64,000 nt of DNA from Prosthecobacter vanneervenii (GCF_014203095.1 NZ_JACHIG010000003.1:248001-312000); one strand, 5' to 3'; shown: positions 1 through 9,415, counted from the first letter of the stretch. Program-made: numbers and translations. The notes: generated by a model from the letters alone, not told the origin.

Positions 1-1302
1 CTGGCCAAAAAAGGAGCCAAACCCGCCACCGCAGCTTCCACGACGGACCTCATGGCCCTCGCCAAACTACGCCAGGCTGTCTCCAAGCGCCGCGGCTTCC
101 CGCAGATCGCACGTCTCAACGCCTCCCCCGAGGCCGTTGGCTATGCCAATCTGGCCAACGTTGCCACCTTTGGCACCCGCGGCCCCCTGACCCCCGACCA
201 CAGCATCCGCACCAAGCGCGCCCCCGCCTTCATCGGCGAAGATCTCGATGCCAGCGTGCAGAGCTACGCGGATGAATACGCGGCCTATTTCAACCGTCAC
301 GCCAGCGGCCAGACCATGCTCGATCCGGCCCCGCGTTTCGCCATCTGGCCCGGTCAGGGCATCGTCAGCTTTGGCGATACCCTGAAGGACGCCAAAATCG
401 TGGCCGACATTGCCGAGTCCACCGCTGCCACCGTGCAACTAGGCGAATCCGTTGGCGGCTGGGAACCCCTGCCTGAAAAAGACATCTTCGAGATCGAATA
501 CTGGGACCTGGAGCAGGCCAAGCTGCGCAAAGGCCCCGCCCGCAAAGTGCATCAGGGCAAGGTCGCCCTCGTCACCGGCTGCGCCGCCGGCATCGGCTTC
601 GCCATCGCCGAATCCCTCGCCGAGCAGGGCGCTCAGGTCGTCGGTCTGGATATCGATAAGGAGATCCCTGAAATCATGAAGAAGATCGGTGCCGTGGGCA
701 TCGTGGTAAACCTCACCGAAGATCAGCCCGTGCAGGACGCCATCGACTTCGCCGTGCGTGAGTACGGTGGCATCGACATCGTCGTCAGCAATGCGGGCAT
801 CTTCCCCAAAAACGACCCGCTCGACACCATGGCTCAGGGCGACTGGGACCGCACGATCATGATCAACCTCACCAGCCATCAGAAGCTGATGAACAAGGTC
901 ATCCCCTATGTGAAGCAGGGTATCGACGCTAGCATCATCTTCGTCGGCAGCCGCAACTTCAAAGCCCCTGGCCCCGGCGCCAGCGCCTACTCCTGCTCCA
1001 AGGCCGCCCTCACCCAGCTCTGCCGCGTGGCTGCGCTGGAGCTCGCTCCGCACAAGATCCGCGTCAACATCGTCCACCCGGATGCCGTCTTCGACACCAA
1101 GCTCTGGACCCCCGAGGCCCTGCTCAAGAGCGCCAGCCGCTACGGCATGACCGTCGAGGAATACAAGACCAAGAACCTCATGAAGGTGGAGATCAAATCC
1201 AAGGACATCGGCAACATGGTCTCCGCCATGGCCTCCCCCCTCTTCGCCAAAGTCACCGGCGCCCAGATCCCGGTGGACGGCGGAAATGACCGGGTAATCT
1301 AA
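1..1302 (+). CDS. Bifunctional aldolase/short-chain dehydrogenase, 3' part
   Basis: The frame is open from base 1 with no start, so the gene begins upstream of the window. The visible C-terminal half is a classical SDR domain: a TGCAAGIG nucleotide-binding motif about 60 codons after an EIEYW linker, SNAGI, and a YSCSK (YxxxK) active site preceded by FVGS, ending in an NAD(P)-dehydrogenase-like PVDGG tail. The segment before the SDR domain resembles the end of a class II aldolase domain, as in the rhamnulose-1-phosphate aldolase/alcohol dehydrogenase fusions of deoxy-sugar breakdown. The fusion and its substrate are inferred from this partial sequence; SDR assignment is secure. Stop is TAA at 1300-1302. 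Confidence 0.85.
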   Translation: MAKKGAKPATAASTTDLMALAKLRQAVSKRRGFPQIARLNASPEAVGYANLANVATFGTRGPLTPDHSIRTKRAPAFIGEDLDASVQSYADEYAAYFNRHASGQTMLDPAPRFAIWPGQGIVSFGDTLKDAKIVADIAESTAATVQLGESVGGWEPLPEKDIFEIEYWDLEQAKLRKGPARKVHQGKVALVTGCAAGIGFAIAESLAEQGAQVVGLDIDKEIPEIMKKIGAVGIVVNLTEDQPVQDAIDFAVREYGGIDIVVSNAGIFPKNDPLDTMAQGDWDRTIMINLTSHQKLMNKVIPYVKQGIDASIIFVGSRNFKAPGPGASAYSCSKAALTQLCRVAALELAPHKIRVNIVHPDAVFDTKLWTPEALLKSASRYGMTVEEYKTKNLMKVEIKSKDIGNMVSAMASPLFAKVTGAQIPVDGGNDRVI

Positions 1303-1321
1303 CCTCCGAAAGGGGCAAGCT

Positions 1322-1729
1322 ATGACACTGCCAGAACTTCCCCTTTCCACTCCATCCCTTCTCTTCCCGGCCATCTCGCTTCTGCTCCTGGCACACACCA
1401 ACCGCTTTCTCGGATTGGCCAGTGTCGTCCGTGGCCTGCACGCCAACTGGCAGGCCACTCAGGAGCCCATGCTCCTGGCACAGATTCAGAGCTTGCGGAA
1501 GCGTATCCGTATCATCAAGCACATGCAGTCCATGGGCGTGCTGAGCATGATTTTCTGCGTGGTCAGCATGACGTTGCTTTTCTTCAGCCATCAGCCAGGC
1601 GGCCAGATCACTTTTGGCATCAGCCTGCTGCTCATGCTGGCCTCCCTCGTGCTGGCCCTGGTGGAAATCCAGATGTCCGGCACGGCGCTGGACCTGCACC
1701 TGCAGGACGTGAAGTGCCGGGATGAGTAG
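1322..1729 (+). CDS. DUF2721 family membrane protein
   Basis: A 135-residue protein of the DUF2721 type: an N-terminal hydrophobic helix ending near a conserved ANRF/TNRF-like segment (HTNRFLGL), a charged loop with a QSLRKRIRII stretch, then two further transmembrane helices. The function of the family is unknown. It follows the aldolase/SDR gene by 19 bases on the same strand, so the two may be co-transcribed, and a hairpin terminator follows within 15 bases of its stop. No catalytic residues are apparent. Confidence 0.8.
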   Translation: MTLPELPLSTPSLLFPAISLLLLAHTNRFLGLASVVRGLHANWQATQEPMLLAQIQSLRKRIRIIKHMQSMGVLSMIFCVVSMTLLFFSHQPGGQITFGISLLLMLASLVLALVEIQMSGTALDLHLQDVKCRDE

Positions 1730-1739
1730 GCAAAAGAAA

Positions 1740-1760
1740 AGCCCGGCTTGAGACCGGGCT
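1740..1760. terminator. Hairpin terminator between convergent genes
   Basis: Perfect inverted repeat AGCCCGG...CCGGGCT with a short loop, preceded on the plus strand by an A-rich stretch that would read as a U-tract for minus-strand transcripts. It lies between the DUF2721 gene (+) and the pseudokinase/ATPase gene (-), so it may serve both. Confidence 0.6.
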
Positions 1761-1792
1761 GATCGCAATGTAGCTCAAAGGGGTCCCACCGA

Positions 1793-3964
1793 TTAGCTGG
1801 CAGTGCTCGGATCTTTGATGATACGGCGCAGCAGCGGGAAGAGCGCATCCTCGCACTCCTTGCGCTTAAAGCGCAGCTGACGCTTCACCAGCGGGTTGCC
1901 AAACATGCGGTGGCTGTCCTGCACCCGACCTTCCAGAATGTCCGTCCAAGTGGCGTTCGAGGCATCCAGAGCGGCCGCCAGGCTCTGATCAAGAACCGGC
2001 ATGCGCAGCACCAGGTCTTGCGGGCGGATGATCTCGTCCAGCAGATCGGTGGACACCGGGCCGTCTTTGAGGCTCACGACCACAATAGAAGGAGCCTCGC
2101 CAAAAATGGAGGTGCGCCACTGCTTGATGGCAGGCAGCGTGGCGGCTTTGGCCGTCACAGGGTGGATCGGCAGCCAGTGCAGTCCGTCATCCTCGCGCAG
2201 GCTCTGGATGATCTCAGGGTTCAGGTCACGGCTCAGGATGTCCTGGCAGCTGGCAGGCAGGTCAGCCAGCACCAGCTTGCCGTCCATGGCCGTCTCCACG
2301 ATTCGACGCATGGAGTCCACATTATCGATGGGCATGGACTCAATCCTCTTGGGGGAGATTTTCTGAAAATCGCGATTGCCCAGGGCATCGCAGTCAAACA
2401 TCGCTACGTCATCCCGCGTTTCAAAATTGGCAAGCTCGTAGATCAGGCGGGCAATCGTGCTCTTGCCGGTGCCTCCGCTGCCAGCGGTGATAAGGATCAT
2501 CTTCATAGGGTGTTGCGGTAGCTTATCGGTCGGTTGGTTCAATGGAAAAAGCGCGGACTCTTGTTTGCTTTCTGAGGCCTCTGCACGCGGCACCTCACGA
2601 ATGACAGCCGTCATGGGCTTGGCTGGCGCAGCAGCCTCGTCAGGGCTGGCTGGCTTGGGACTTTCGGAGGCAGGCTTCGGCGCAGCCACACGGCTGGCGC
2701 GCTGGAATGAAGCCCCCAGATAGCAGAAAAACTGTCCAGGCAGCTCCCGGTTCACCACCGCTTCCATGTTGTAGCCAGACAGGCTGAAGGTGCCGTCCTG
2801 CAGGGTCTGCCAGAGGCGGCTCAGCTGCTCATCCACATCTCCGCGCAGGTCGGAAAAGGGCTTTCCAGGCTCAGAAGCCTCACGGATGACCACCGGAGAG
2901 CGCCCCAGCGTCAGGCAGTCGCTGGCAGACTCCAGGGCCACGGTAAACTCAGGCAGGCTGTCCAGCCGGATGTCCAGCATCTTGGAGTCATTCGCGCTTT
3001 CCCTCAGGCCGGGCAGACGCAGCAGAATGTGCTCCGGGTCCAAGGCCAGCCCAAGCACCGGCACCGCCGCAGCCTGCTCTCTCAGGCGGTTGTGCAGCAT
3101 CAGCACCTCGATCTCGGTCAGCCGGTTCCGGTGTGCCAGCAGGCGTGAAAGACGCACAGAAATCACGGGCATCCGCGATCCCTCAGCCCGGCCATAAACC
3201 TTGGGTGAGGAGCGCTGGGACGGCAGCAGCGGGTGCCAGCGCTCGTTGGCAAAAAGCTGCGCCATCATGTTCGAGCCGCGCAGCCCGCGCGTCACCGCAG
3301 CCGTGGCCATTAGCATCAGCCCCTTGATCTGCCCCAGGGTCAGCATCGTGCTGCCCGCGATCTGCCACTCACGCAGGTGTGTCAGCAGAGAGGACGGCAC
3401 CTTGGCTGCCACGGCAGCACTGATCGGCTCAGTAGGGTGGCCCTTGATCAGCATCGCACAAACGTGCATCACCCTGGATGCCATTTCGGCACTCCCTATC
3501 GGACGAGCCTCAAAGCGGTCCACAAACAGCTGGAGAAAATCCTGCTGCCAGAGGCCCACCTTGCAGTTCAGCGGGTCCACAAATGAAACGGCTTCGGGCA
3601 GAAAGGACTCCAGCGCCTCCAGCTCCGCTGCCAGACGCCATACCATGATGCAGGCGATGCCGATTGGCAGCGGCCCCACTCGGCTGCAGTACTGCTTCAC
3701 CGATTCTCCCGGTGCCGTACCCAGCATGACATTGGTCTGCGTCCCCTCATTCAAAATGTCCAACACCCTGGGCAGCGAAGGAAAATACGCTCCCAGCAAA
3801 GAGGAAAGCCACACCGTCTCCGCACGCATGAACGTCTGCTTCACCAGCCATGGACCACCAGCAGGGCTGAATTCTTCACACCCAAGACCTGTGCTGTTAG
3901 TGGTTGATGGTTGCGATTTGACCGGAAGTATGGATTTCACGATCAAAGATCGAAGCTGAGACAT
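1793..3964 (-). CDS. Pseudokinase-like plus ParA/MinD-like ATPase fusion, unknown role
   Basis: A 723-residue protein I do not recognise as a named family. The C-terminal third starts at about residue 490 and carries a P-loop (GSGGTGKST, residues 495-503, Lys501), followed by MFDCDALG, which fits a ParA/MinD-like deviant P-loop ATPase. Residues about 1-140 follow the layout of a protein kinase: VKQ with Lys42 in the VAIK position, a hinge-like region, GESVKQ, and PLNCKVG where LKPENILL would be, but no HRD or DFG catalytic motif is visible, so a pseudokinase is likely. A Pro/Ala-rich linker at about 430-480 joins the parts. Monocistronic; the 212-base region upstream is AT-richer and holds the likely promoter. 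Kinase homology is inference. Confidence 0.6.
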   Translation of the reverse strand: MSQLRSLIVKSILPVKSQPSTTNSTGLGCEEFSPAGGPWLVKQTFMRAETVWLSSLLGAYFPSLPRVLDILNEGTQTNVMLGTAPGESVKQYCSRVGPLPIGIACIMVWRLAAELEALESFLPEAVSFVDPLNCKVGLWQQDFLQLFVDRFEARPIGSAEMASRVMHVCAMLIKGHPTEPISAAVAAKVPSSLLTHLREWQIAGSTMLTLGQIKGLMLMATAAVTRGLRGSNMMAQLFANERWHPLLPSQRSSPKVYGRAEGSRMPVISVRLSRLLAHRNRLTEIEVLMLHNRLREQAAAVPVLGLALDPEHILLRLPGLRESANDSKMLDIRLDSLPEFTVALESASDCLTLGRSPVVIREASEPGKPFSDLRGDVDEQLSRLWQTLQDGTFSLSGYNMEAVVNRELPGQFFCYLGASFQRASRVAAPKPASESPKPASPDEAAAPAKPMTAVIREVPRAEASESKQESALFPLNQPTDKLPQHPMKMILITAGSGGTGKSTIARLIYELANFETRDDVAMFDCDALGNRDFQKISPKRIESMPIDNVDSMRRIVETAMDGKLVLADLPASCQDILSRDLNPEIIQSLREDDGLHWLPIHPVTAKAATLPAIKQWRTSIFGEAPSIVVVSLKDGPVSTDLLDEIIRPQDLVLRMPVLDQSLAAALDASNATWTDILEGRVQDSHRMFGNPLVKRQLRFKRKECEDALFPLLRRIIKDPSTAS

Positions 3965-4176
3965 TGCGAAGAAGTCGTGGGATAATTTTGAAATATTGAA
4001 GCAAAGGCTATTCCATTACACGAACAAGATTAAACGGAAGAAGATACTTCTGTAACAAAATCTGCGGGAAATTCTCGAAAACGCAGACGATCACCTGCAT
4101 TGCAGTGAATCATTCCTTATGGTCGGCATCAGCAGCCCGTCAATGCCAGCCTGCTTGATGTCTGGCGGCGTTCTTC

Positions 4177-4788
4177 TCACACACTGAGCTCCATGATGCG
4201 TCGCATGACTTCATCTGCGAGGGACTGATAGAGCTCTCTGCCGCTGTCGGAATAGTTTTTCAGATCAGGCTGCCATAGGTCTCCCACCACAAGCGTGATC
4301 TTGGCGGGCCTGAGTGTCTTGGCACCACGTGGATAGGCTTCGTAGGTGCCAAAGAGCCGCACCGGCAGCACAGGAGCCTTGCTTTTGGCAATGAAGAGTC
4401 CCACACCCGCCTCGGCGGATTGTGTCTCCCCATCATGGCTTCGAGTTCCCTCCGGAAACATCAGCACTTTTTTGCCGTCACGCAGCAGGCGAATCGTGGC
4501 CTTGAGAGAGGCCGCATCCGGCTTGTCTCGGTCCACCCCCTGCACTTCCCAGCTGCGCAGGATCATGCCCGCAATCGGGTTGTCAAAAAGCGTCTTCCGC
4601 GCAAACGAGTGCACCACTTCATCAAACGCAATGTTCACAAAGGGTGGGTCCAGAAAACTGACATGATTGCAGGCAATGATGGCAGGACCGGTGAACTTCA
4701 GCTTCTCCGCACCCACCACTCGATAGTCAAACAATCCACGAGCGAGTTCGCTGAAGACGATCCGACCGAGCAAGTAGGAGAGGTTCAT
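4177..4788 (-). CDS. plsC: 1-acyl-sn-glycerol-3-phosphate acyltransferase
   Basis: 203 residues with the acyltransferase signature NHVSFLD (His42, Asp47 of the HX4D motif) and FPEGTRS further on, which bind and catalyse acyl transfer to lysophosphatidate in phospholipid synthesis at the inner membrane. Length is normal for a short PlsC. It is the last gene of the tyrA-aroA-cmk-plsC run, 13 bases after cmk. The start is the first in-frame ATG and fits the spacing. The cmk-plsC neighbour pair is common in other bacteria, which supports the call. Confidence 0.88.
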   Translation of the reverse strand: MNLSYLLGRIVFSELARGLFDYRVVGAEKLKFTGPAIIACNHVSFLDPPFVNIAFDEVVHSFARKTLFDNPIAGMILRSWEVQGVDRDKPDAASLKATIRLLRDGKKVLMFPEGTRSHDGETQSAEAGVGLFIAKSKAPVLPVRLFGTYEAYPRGAKTLRPAKITLVVGDLWQPDLKNYSDSGRELYQSLADEVMRRIMELSV

Positions 4789-4801
4789 TTTCCGTTCGGG
4801 A

Positions 4802-5443
4802 TTATGCCAGATGGAGTGCTGCGATCACCTGCTCGACCGCTTGATCAAGGGTGATGTGTGAGTTGTCGATGACAGTGGCGCCGGCCGGAATCACAAGCGG
4901 GCTGTTCTTGCGCTGTTTGTCGATCCGGTCCCTCTCGGCTATCTGGTCTGCGTGTCCCTGGGCTCCACGCCTGCTGGCACGCACCTCTTCACTGGCATCA
5001 ATGTAGATTTTGTTTGGACTGTCCGGAAACACCACGGACCCGATGTCTCGCCCTTCCATGACCAGCGGCCCTGTGGCTGCCAGAGCACGTTGATCCGCCA
5101 CCAGCCGGTTGCGCACCTCATCCACTCTGGCCACAAACGAAACCGCACGGTTGACCGGGTCGCTGTTGAGATCGGCGTCAGTAGGCGTGCGTCCGGAAAT
5201 ACAGACCTGGGTTTTGCCATCCACCACAGGAGATTCGAGAACCATCCCTGTGGCAAAGGCGCGCACGGCATCGGCATCCTGCGGGTCCACACCCGCCTGG
5301 AGCACGGCCCACGTTACGGCACGGTACATGTTGCCGGTGTTGACATACGTGCGCCCCAGTCGCTGCGCCACAAGACGTGCGATGCTGCTCTTCCCTGACG
5401 CTGCAGGGCCGTCAATCGTGATCACTGAATGCGCTGCACTCAT
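4802..5443 (-). CDS. cmk: Cytidylate kinase
   Basis: 213 residues, the usual CMP kinase size. The P-loop GPAASGKSS is at residues 12-20 (Lys18), followed by LGRTYVNTGNMYRAVTW, the typical cytidylate kinase substrate-binding stretch, and later EGRDIGSVVFPD and the LID-region RASRR. The enzyme phosphorylates CMP and dCMP. Its ATG overlaps the aroA stop by 4 bases, indicating translational coupling. Confidence 0.95.
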   Translation of the reverse strand: MSAAHSVITIDGPAASGKSSIARLVAQRLGRTYVNTGNMYRAVTWAVLQAGVDPQDADAVRAFATGMVLESPVVDGKTQVCISGRTPTDADLNSDPVNRAVSFVARVDEVRNRLVADQRALAATGPLVMEGRDIGSVVFPDSPNKIYIDASEEVRASRRGAQGHADQIAERDRIDKQRKNSPLVIPAGATVIDNSHITLDQAVEQVIAALHLA

Positions 5444-6822
5444 GCTTTGTCACGATTCATTTTATCCACCAGCGGCTGGGGGACGGTGGACATCACCGGA
5501 ATCGGTCGCGCACCGGCATCACCATTCAAAAAGAGGTCCAGATGACGCTCAAAACCAGGATAGGAAGTCGAAATGCACTCCGTGCCCTCCAGCGTCGTGG
5601 TTCCTTCCGCAAAGAGACCTGCCACCAGGAAGGCCATGGCGATGCGATGGTCCCCATAGCACGGCAGCGTGGCTCCTTGCAGCTTGGCTCCGCCTTCGAT
5701 TTCCATGCCGTCTGGATGCTCGGTCACAGTGACACCCATGAGGCGCAGGTTGGAGACCACGGCCGCGATGCGGTCCGTCTCCTTGACGCGCAGCTCCGAG
5801 GCATCCCTGATCAGTGTCTTGCCGCGGGCCAGCGCAGCCGCCACGGCGAGAATCGGCAGTTCATCGATCACGTTCGGGATCTCAGCCCCGCCAATCACAG
5901 TGGCATTGAGATCCCCCCCACGCACCGTGATGTTTCCACGGGGCTCACCTTCGGTATGCGTTTCAGAACTGGTGACCAAGGCACCCATGCGCAGCAGCAC
6001 GGTGATGATGCCTGTGCGCGTGGGGTTCAGCCCCACATTTTTGATGGTGATCTGCGCTCCCGGCGTCGCCGCAGCGGCCACCATCCAGAAAGCAGCACTG
6101 GAGATGTCTCCGGGCACCACGATATCATTGGCCTTAGGCTCCTGGCCTCCGTAAACGCTGACGCAGTCATCCTCACGCAGCCATTTGATGCCGAAATGAG
6201 TAAAAAGGCGCTCCGTATGGTTTCTCGTGGCCACTGGTTCCACCACAGTCGTCTTGCCAGGGGCTTGCAGACCGGCCAGTAGGATGGCGCTTTTCACCTG
6301 GGCACTGGCCACAGGCAGCTTGTAGTAGATGGATTTGAGCGGACCGCCCTCGATGGTGAGAGGCGCGCAGATTTTCTCCCCCTGGCCGGAGATCTTTGCA
6401 CCCATCTGCGAAAGTGGATCAGCGACACGCTTCATCGGGCGCTTCGAGAGCGAGGCATCTCCAAACAGCTCCGTTTTGAAATCCTGCCCGGCAAGTATGC
6501 CTGAGATAAGGCGGATGGTCGTGCCAGAATTGCCGCAGTCCACAGGCTTTTCCGGGGCCTTCAGCTTCATGCCGTTGCCAGTGATGGCCAGTTTCACGAG
6601 GCCCACGCCTTCCACCTCTTCCAAAGGCTCCATCGTGGCACCGAGCGCCACCATGGCATGCACGGTGCACAGGCAGTCCTCGCTGGGAAGGAAGCCGTCG
6701 ATGACGGTGGTGCCCTTCGCGAGTCCGGCAAACATCGCAGAACGGTGGGAAATGCTTTTGTCACCGGGGACGGTGATTTCGGCGGGAATGCTTTTGAGTT
6801 TCTTCGACTTGAGGCTGGCCAT
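5440..6822 (-). CDS. aroA: 3-phosphoshikimate 1-carboxyvinyltransferase (EPSP synthase)
   Basis: 460 residues. The N-terminal PGDKSISHR (Lys22), GNSGTTIRLISG and SKRPMKR motifs bind shikimate-3-phosphate and PEP; DELPILAVAAALA carries the catalytic Asp region. The enzyme makes EPSP in the shikimate pathway. A tail of roughly 20 residues after the usual end (from about NGDAGARP) looks unstructured. The gene begins 5 bases after the tyrA stop and overlaps cmk, so aromatic amino-acid synthesis is coupled to the cmk-plsC pair. Confidence 0.96.
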   Translation of the reverse strand: MASLKSKKLKSIPAEITVPGDKSISHRSAMFAGLAKGTTVIDGFLPSEDCLCTVHAMVALGATMEPLEEVEGVGLVKLAITGNGMKLKAPEKPVDCGNSGTTIRLISGILAGQDFKTELFGDASLSKRPMKRVADPLSQMGAKISGQGEKICAPLTIEGGPLKSIYYKLPVASAQVKSAILLAGLQAPGKTTVVEPVATRNHTERLFTHFGIKWLREDDCVSVYGGQEPKANDIVVPGDISSAAFWMVAAAATPGAQITIKNVGLNPTRTGIITVLLRMGALVTSSETHTEGEPRGNITVRGGDLNATVIGGAEIPNVIDELPILAVAAALARGKTLIRDASELRVKETDRIAAVVSNLRLMGVTVTEHPDGMEIEGGAKLQGATLPCYGDHRIAMAFLVAGLFAEGTTTLEGTECISTSYPGFERHLDLFLNGDAGARPIPVMSTVPQPLVDKMNRDKA

Positions 6823-6827
6823 GATCT

Positions 6828-7691
6828 TCAGACCGCCGGAAGGAGATCGCGCAGGGCTTTGGCCTGGGCGAGAAAACGGCGGAGAGCTTCTTCGTCCATG
6901 GTCTGGAGCATTTCAACAAGCTCTAGCAGGACAGAAGCGGCATCTTGCAGGGAGGAAACAACCTCTGCGCGGTTTTGCATGAGAATGCCCGCCCACATGT
7001 CGGGATCCCCCCCCGCTACGCGCGTGGTGTCCCGGAACCCTCCAGCGGAGCTATCCAGTACCCGTTTGTCCTGCTTCAGGGCCGCCAGCGTCGTCAGCAC
7101 TGCCATGCAATGCGGCAGGTGGGAAATGCGTGCAACGCAGTGGTCGTGCTGCTGGGGCGTCATTTCCTGGATACGGCAGCCAAGTTTCTGCCAAAAGGTG
7201 CGCAGCCTGCCAAGATGCCCGGTCTTGGTCTGCCCGGTGGGGGTCAGAATGCACGCGGCCTGATGAAAAAGATCCCCTCGGGAATGAGCCAGCCCGGTAT
7301 GCTGTGAGCCCGCCATCGGGTGGCTGCCCAGAAAGCCCGCCTTGGATGGCTGGAAAATCGGCTCCAGCTCTGCGACGACCTGCCCCTTCACACTGCCGAC
7401 ATCGGTGACAATCAGGTCATCCGCGAGATCGCAGGCCACCATCTGCCTGGCAATACCCGGCATGTATTGGATAGGCATGCATAAAAGCGCCAGCGAGGCC
7501 CCTTGGATGACGGCTGCCAGGTCCGTACTGGCCACCACATTGGGAAACAGATTTTTCACCTCCTCCACGGCTTCGTCGCGCCTGGCCCACACTCGCACTT
7601 CCACACCCGGCATGCGTTGCTGGATGGTTTTGACCAGCGAACCGCCTAGCAGGCCGGGACTGAAAATAGCAATAGATCGTTCAACAGACAC
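6828..7691 (-). CDS. tyrA: Prephenate/arogenate dehydrogenase
   Basis: 287 residues, the size of a monofunctional TyrA. It has an N-terminal NAD-binding fold, LIVTDVGSVKG and FLGSHPMAGSQHTG, both hallmark stretches of prephenate dehydrogenases that make the tyrosine precursor. Odd point: the dinucleotide motif reads SPGLLGGS at residues 11-18, where the first glycine of GxGxxG is replaced by Ser. It heads the tyrA-aroA-cmk-plsC run; the 102-base gap to the upstream lipoprotein gene may hold a promoter. Confidence 0.92.
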   Translation of the reverse strand: MSVERSIAIFSPGLLGGSLVKTIQQRMPGVEVRVWARRDEAVEEVKNLFPNVVASTDLAAVIQGASLALLCMPIQYMPGIARQMVACDLADDLIVTDVGSVKGQVVAELEPIFQPSKAGFLGSHPMAGSQHTGLAHSRGDLFHQAACILTPTGQTKTGHLGRLRTFWQKLGCRIQEMTPQQHDHCVARISHLPHCMAVLTTLAALKQDKRVLDSSAGGFRDTTRVAGGDPDMWAGILMQNRAEVVSSLQDAASVLLELVEMLQTMDEEALRRFLAQAKALRDLLPAV

Positions 7692-7793
7692 GGTGGAGTA
7701 AAAGCGCGGGCTCTTGAGTCATGAATACATCAGCCCGGCAGGACCAGGCTGATGAAATGGGCAGTCGGAGGGCAGCCCTTGGGCAGACAAAAA

Positions 7794-8291
7794 TCAGGGC
7801 ACCCGGAAGATTTTGCCCGTGTAGGGGCAGCGCGCTTTCTGACCGGACTGGAAATCACGCACATCAATCGCCTGTCCGTTGGGATCAAACGGGCTCTTCA
7901 CAAATCCCGGTTTGCCATCGATACGGGTGGCATAAGGAATCTCGGCGGGAGCAGCTGGCGGCTGTGGTGCCGAAGGAGTCGCAGGTGTCGTCCCTGGCGG
8001 CGTCACAGTGATCGGAGCAGGCGCCCCTGGATTGTTCGTCGCTGGCGGCGGAGTCACATTATCTCCCGTGACAGGTGCATTGGGATTGGGAGGCTGAACG
8101 GCAGCTGCGTTCGGGTCGGTCAGACCGTTCTGGTCCAGATACTGGTTTTGCTCCTCAGACACACCGTACCTTGGGGGAACATCCAAGGAACGTCCACGCC
8201 CTCCGCCAGGGATCGGCGGAGCGGGGTCCGTGCAGGCGGTGAAACTGGCTGCCGACGCGGTCAGAAGAAATGCCTGAAGGAGTTTTTTCAT
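7794..8291 (-). CDS. Proline-rich lipoprotein, unknown function
   Basis: 165 residues. A basic start followed by a hydrophobic helix ends in a lipobox SFTAC, with the lipidated Cys at residue 20. The middle (about 75-125) is Pro/Ala/Thr-rich and low in complexity. The short C-terminal part is conserved-looking: DGKPGFVKSPFDPNG, DVRDF, then CPYTGKIFRVP at the very end, so a surface-exposed small domain after a flexible stalk is likely. It lies 26 bases downstream of dnaN on the same strand. No function can be assigned. Confidence 0.75.
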   Translation of the reverse strand: MKKLLQAFLLTASAASFTACTDPAPPIPGGGRGRSLDVPPRYGVSEEQNQYLDQNGLTDPNAAAVQPPNPNAPVTGDNVTPPPATNNPGAPAPITVTPPGTTPATPSAPQPPAAPAEIPYATRIDGKPGFVKSPFDPNGQAIDVRDFQSGQKARCPYTGKIFRVP

Positions 8292-8317
8292 GGCGGATTT
8301 GGATGGAAAAGGGGAGA

Positions 8318-9415
8318 TCAGGCGTTCACGCGCATGGGCATCAGCACATACAGGAAATTCGTGCCGCTGCGCAGCACTCCTGGGCTGATTTCATCAATCA
8401 GGTGCAGATGCACTTCATCGGCGCTCAGATTGCGCAGCGGTGCCATCGCAAACTCGGGGTTGAAGGCGATGGTGATGGACGCCCCCTTGTAGTTGATGGC
8501 TACTGTTTCGCGCGCCTCGCCCACATCCGGGGATGTGGCCACGATTTCCACGCTGCCAGGGCTGAAAATGAATTTGATCGAGTTCGACTTTTCTGTGACC
8601 AGCAGGGACACGCGGGAAATGGCCCGCAGGAAGGCCTCACGCTCCAGCGGAATGCGCTCCTTGGACTCCCCTGGAATCACCTGACGATAGTTCGGATAGT
8701 TGCCGTCGATCAGCTTGCTCACCAGCAGGCTCTCGCCCAGATCAAAGCCGATCTGCGAACCGGTGACGCGGAGGGAAACCTCGCCGGAATCGCCCAGCAG
8801 TCGGGAAAGTTCGTTCACAGCCTTGGTCGGCACAATGATGTCGATCTCCTGGCTCTGTGGGAACTCCAGCTCCTGCTCCACCATGGCCAGACGGCGTCCG
8901 TCCGTGGCCACCATCGTCAGGGCGTTGTCCTTGAAGGAGAATAAAATGCCGTTCAGCACATAGCGTGTTTCATCCGTGGAGATGGCATAGCTGGTCTTGC
9001 GCAGGCAGTCGCGCAGCACCTGCTGCTCGATGCGGAACTCACGCGCTTCATCAAAGCGCGGCAGCGCCGGGAACTCCTCGCTGGTAAGTCCCAGCACCTT
9101 GAAATAGCTCGGACCGCTGCGGATGGAGGCCACGTTTTTCTCGTCCACCTTGACCTCGACTTCCTGGGCAGGAAGCTCACGGACAATGGTGGCCAGACGG
9201 CGCGCCGGCAGCGTGGTGGCACCGGGCTCTTCCACCTCTGCGGGCACAGAGCATGTCACACCCACGTCGAGGTCAGTGGTGGTGAGTTCGAGCACACCAT
9301 CCTTGGCCTTGAGCAGAACATTGGAGAGAATGGCGAGCGTGGTGCGCGAGCTGACCACGTGCTGGACCTGATTGATGGCGTCCAGAAAGGATTCTTTGCT
9401 GATGTTAAACTTCAT
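8318..9415 (-). CDS. dnaN: DNA polymerase III beta subunit (sliding clamp)
   Basis: 365 residues, normal for a beta clamp with three homologous domains. Diagnostic stretches include MKFNISKESFLDAI at the N-terminus, DTRYVLNGILF-like ETRYVLNGILFS near residue 160, ATDGRRLAMVE, and the C-terminal end YVLMPMRVNA (PMR-x tail). The dimeric ring tethers replicative polymerase to DNA. No dnaA, recF or gyrB is adjacent, so this is not the classical origin cluster. A 12-base perfect palindrome sits 24 bases before the start. Confidence 0.96.
   Translation of the reverse strand: MKFNISKESFLDAINQVQHVVSSRTTLAILSNVLLKAKDGVLELTTTDLDVGVTCSVPAEVEEPGATTLPARRLATIVRELPAQEVEVKVDEKNVASIRSGPSYFKVLGLTSEEFPALPRFDEAREFRIEQQVLRDCLRKTSYAISTDETRYVLNGILFSFKDNALTMVATDGRRLAMVEQELEFPQSQEIDIIVPTKAVNELSRLLGDSGEVSLRVTGSQIGFDLGESLLVSKLIDGNYPNYRQVIPGESKERIPLEREAFLRAISRVSLLVTEKSNSIKFIFSPGSVEIVATSPDVGEARETVAINYKGASITIAFNPEFAMAPLRNLSADEVHLHLIDEISPGVLRSGTNFLYVLMPMRVNA

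Noticed and set aside
1793..3964. A plasmid-type partition locus because of the ParA-like domain.
   Set aside because: No ParB-like gene or centromere-like repeats; the surroundings are chromosomal housekeeping genes.
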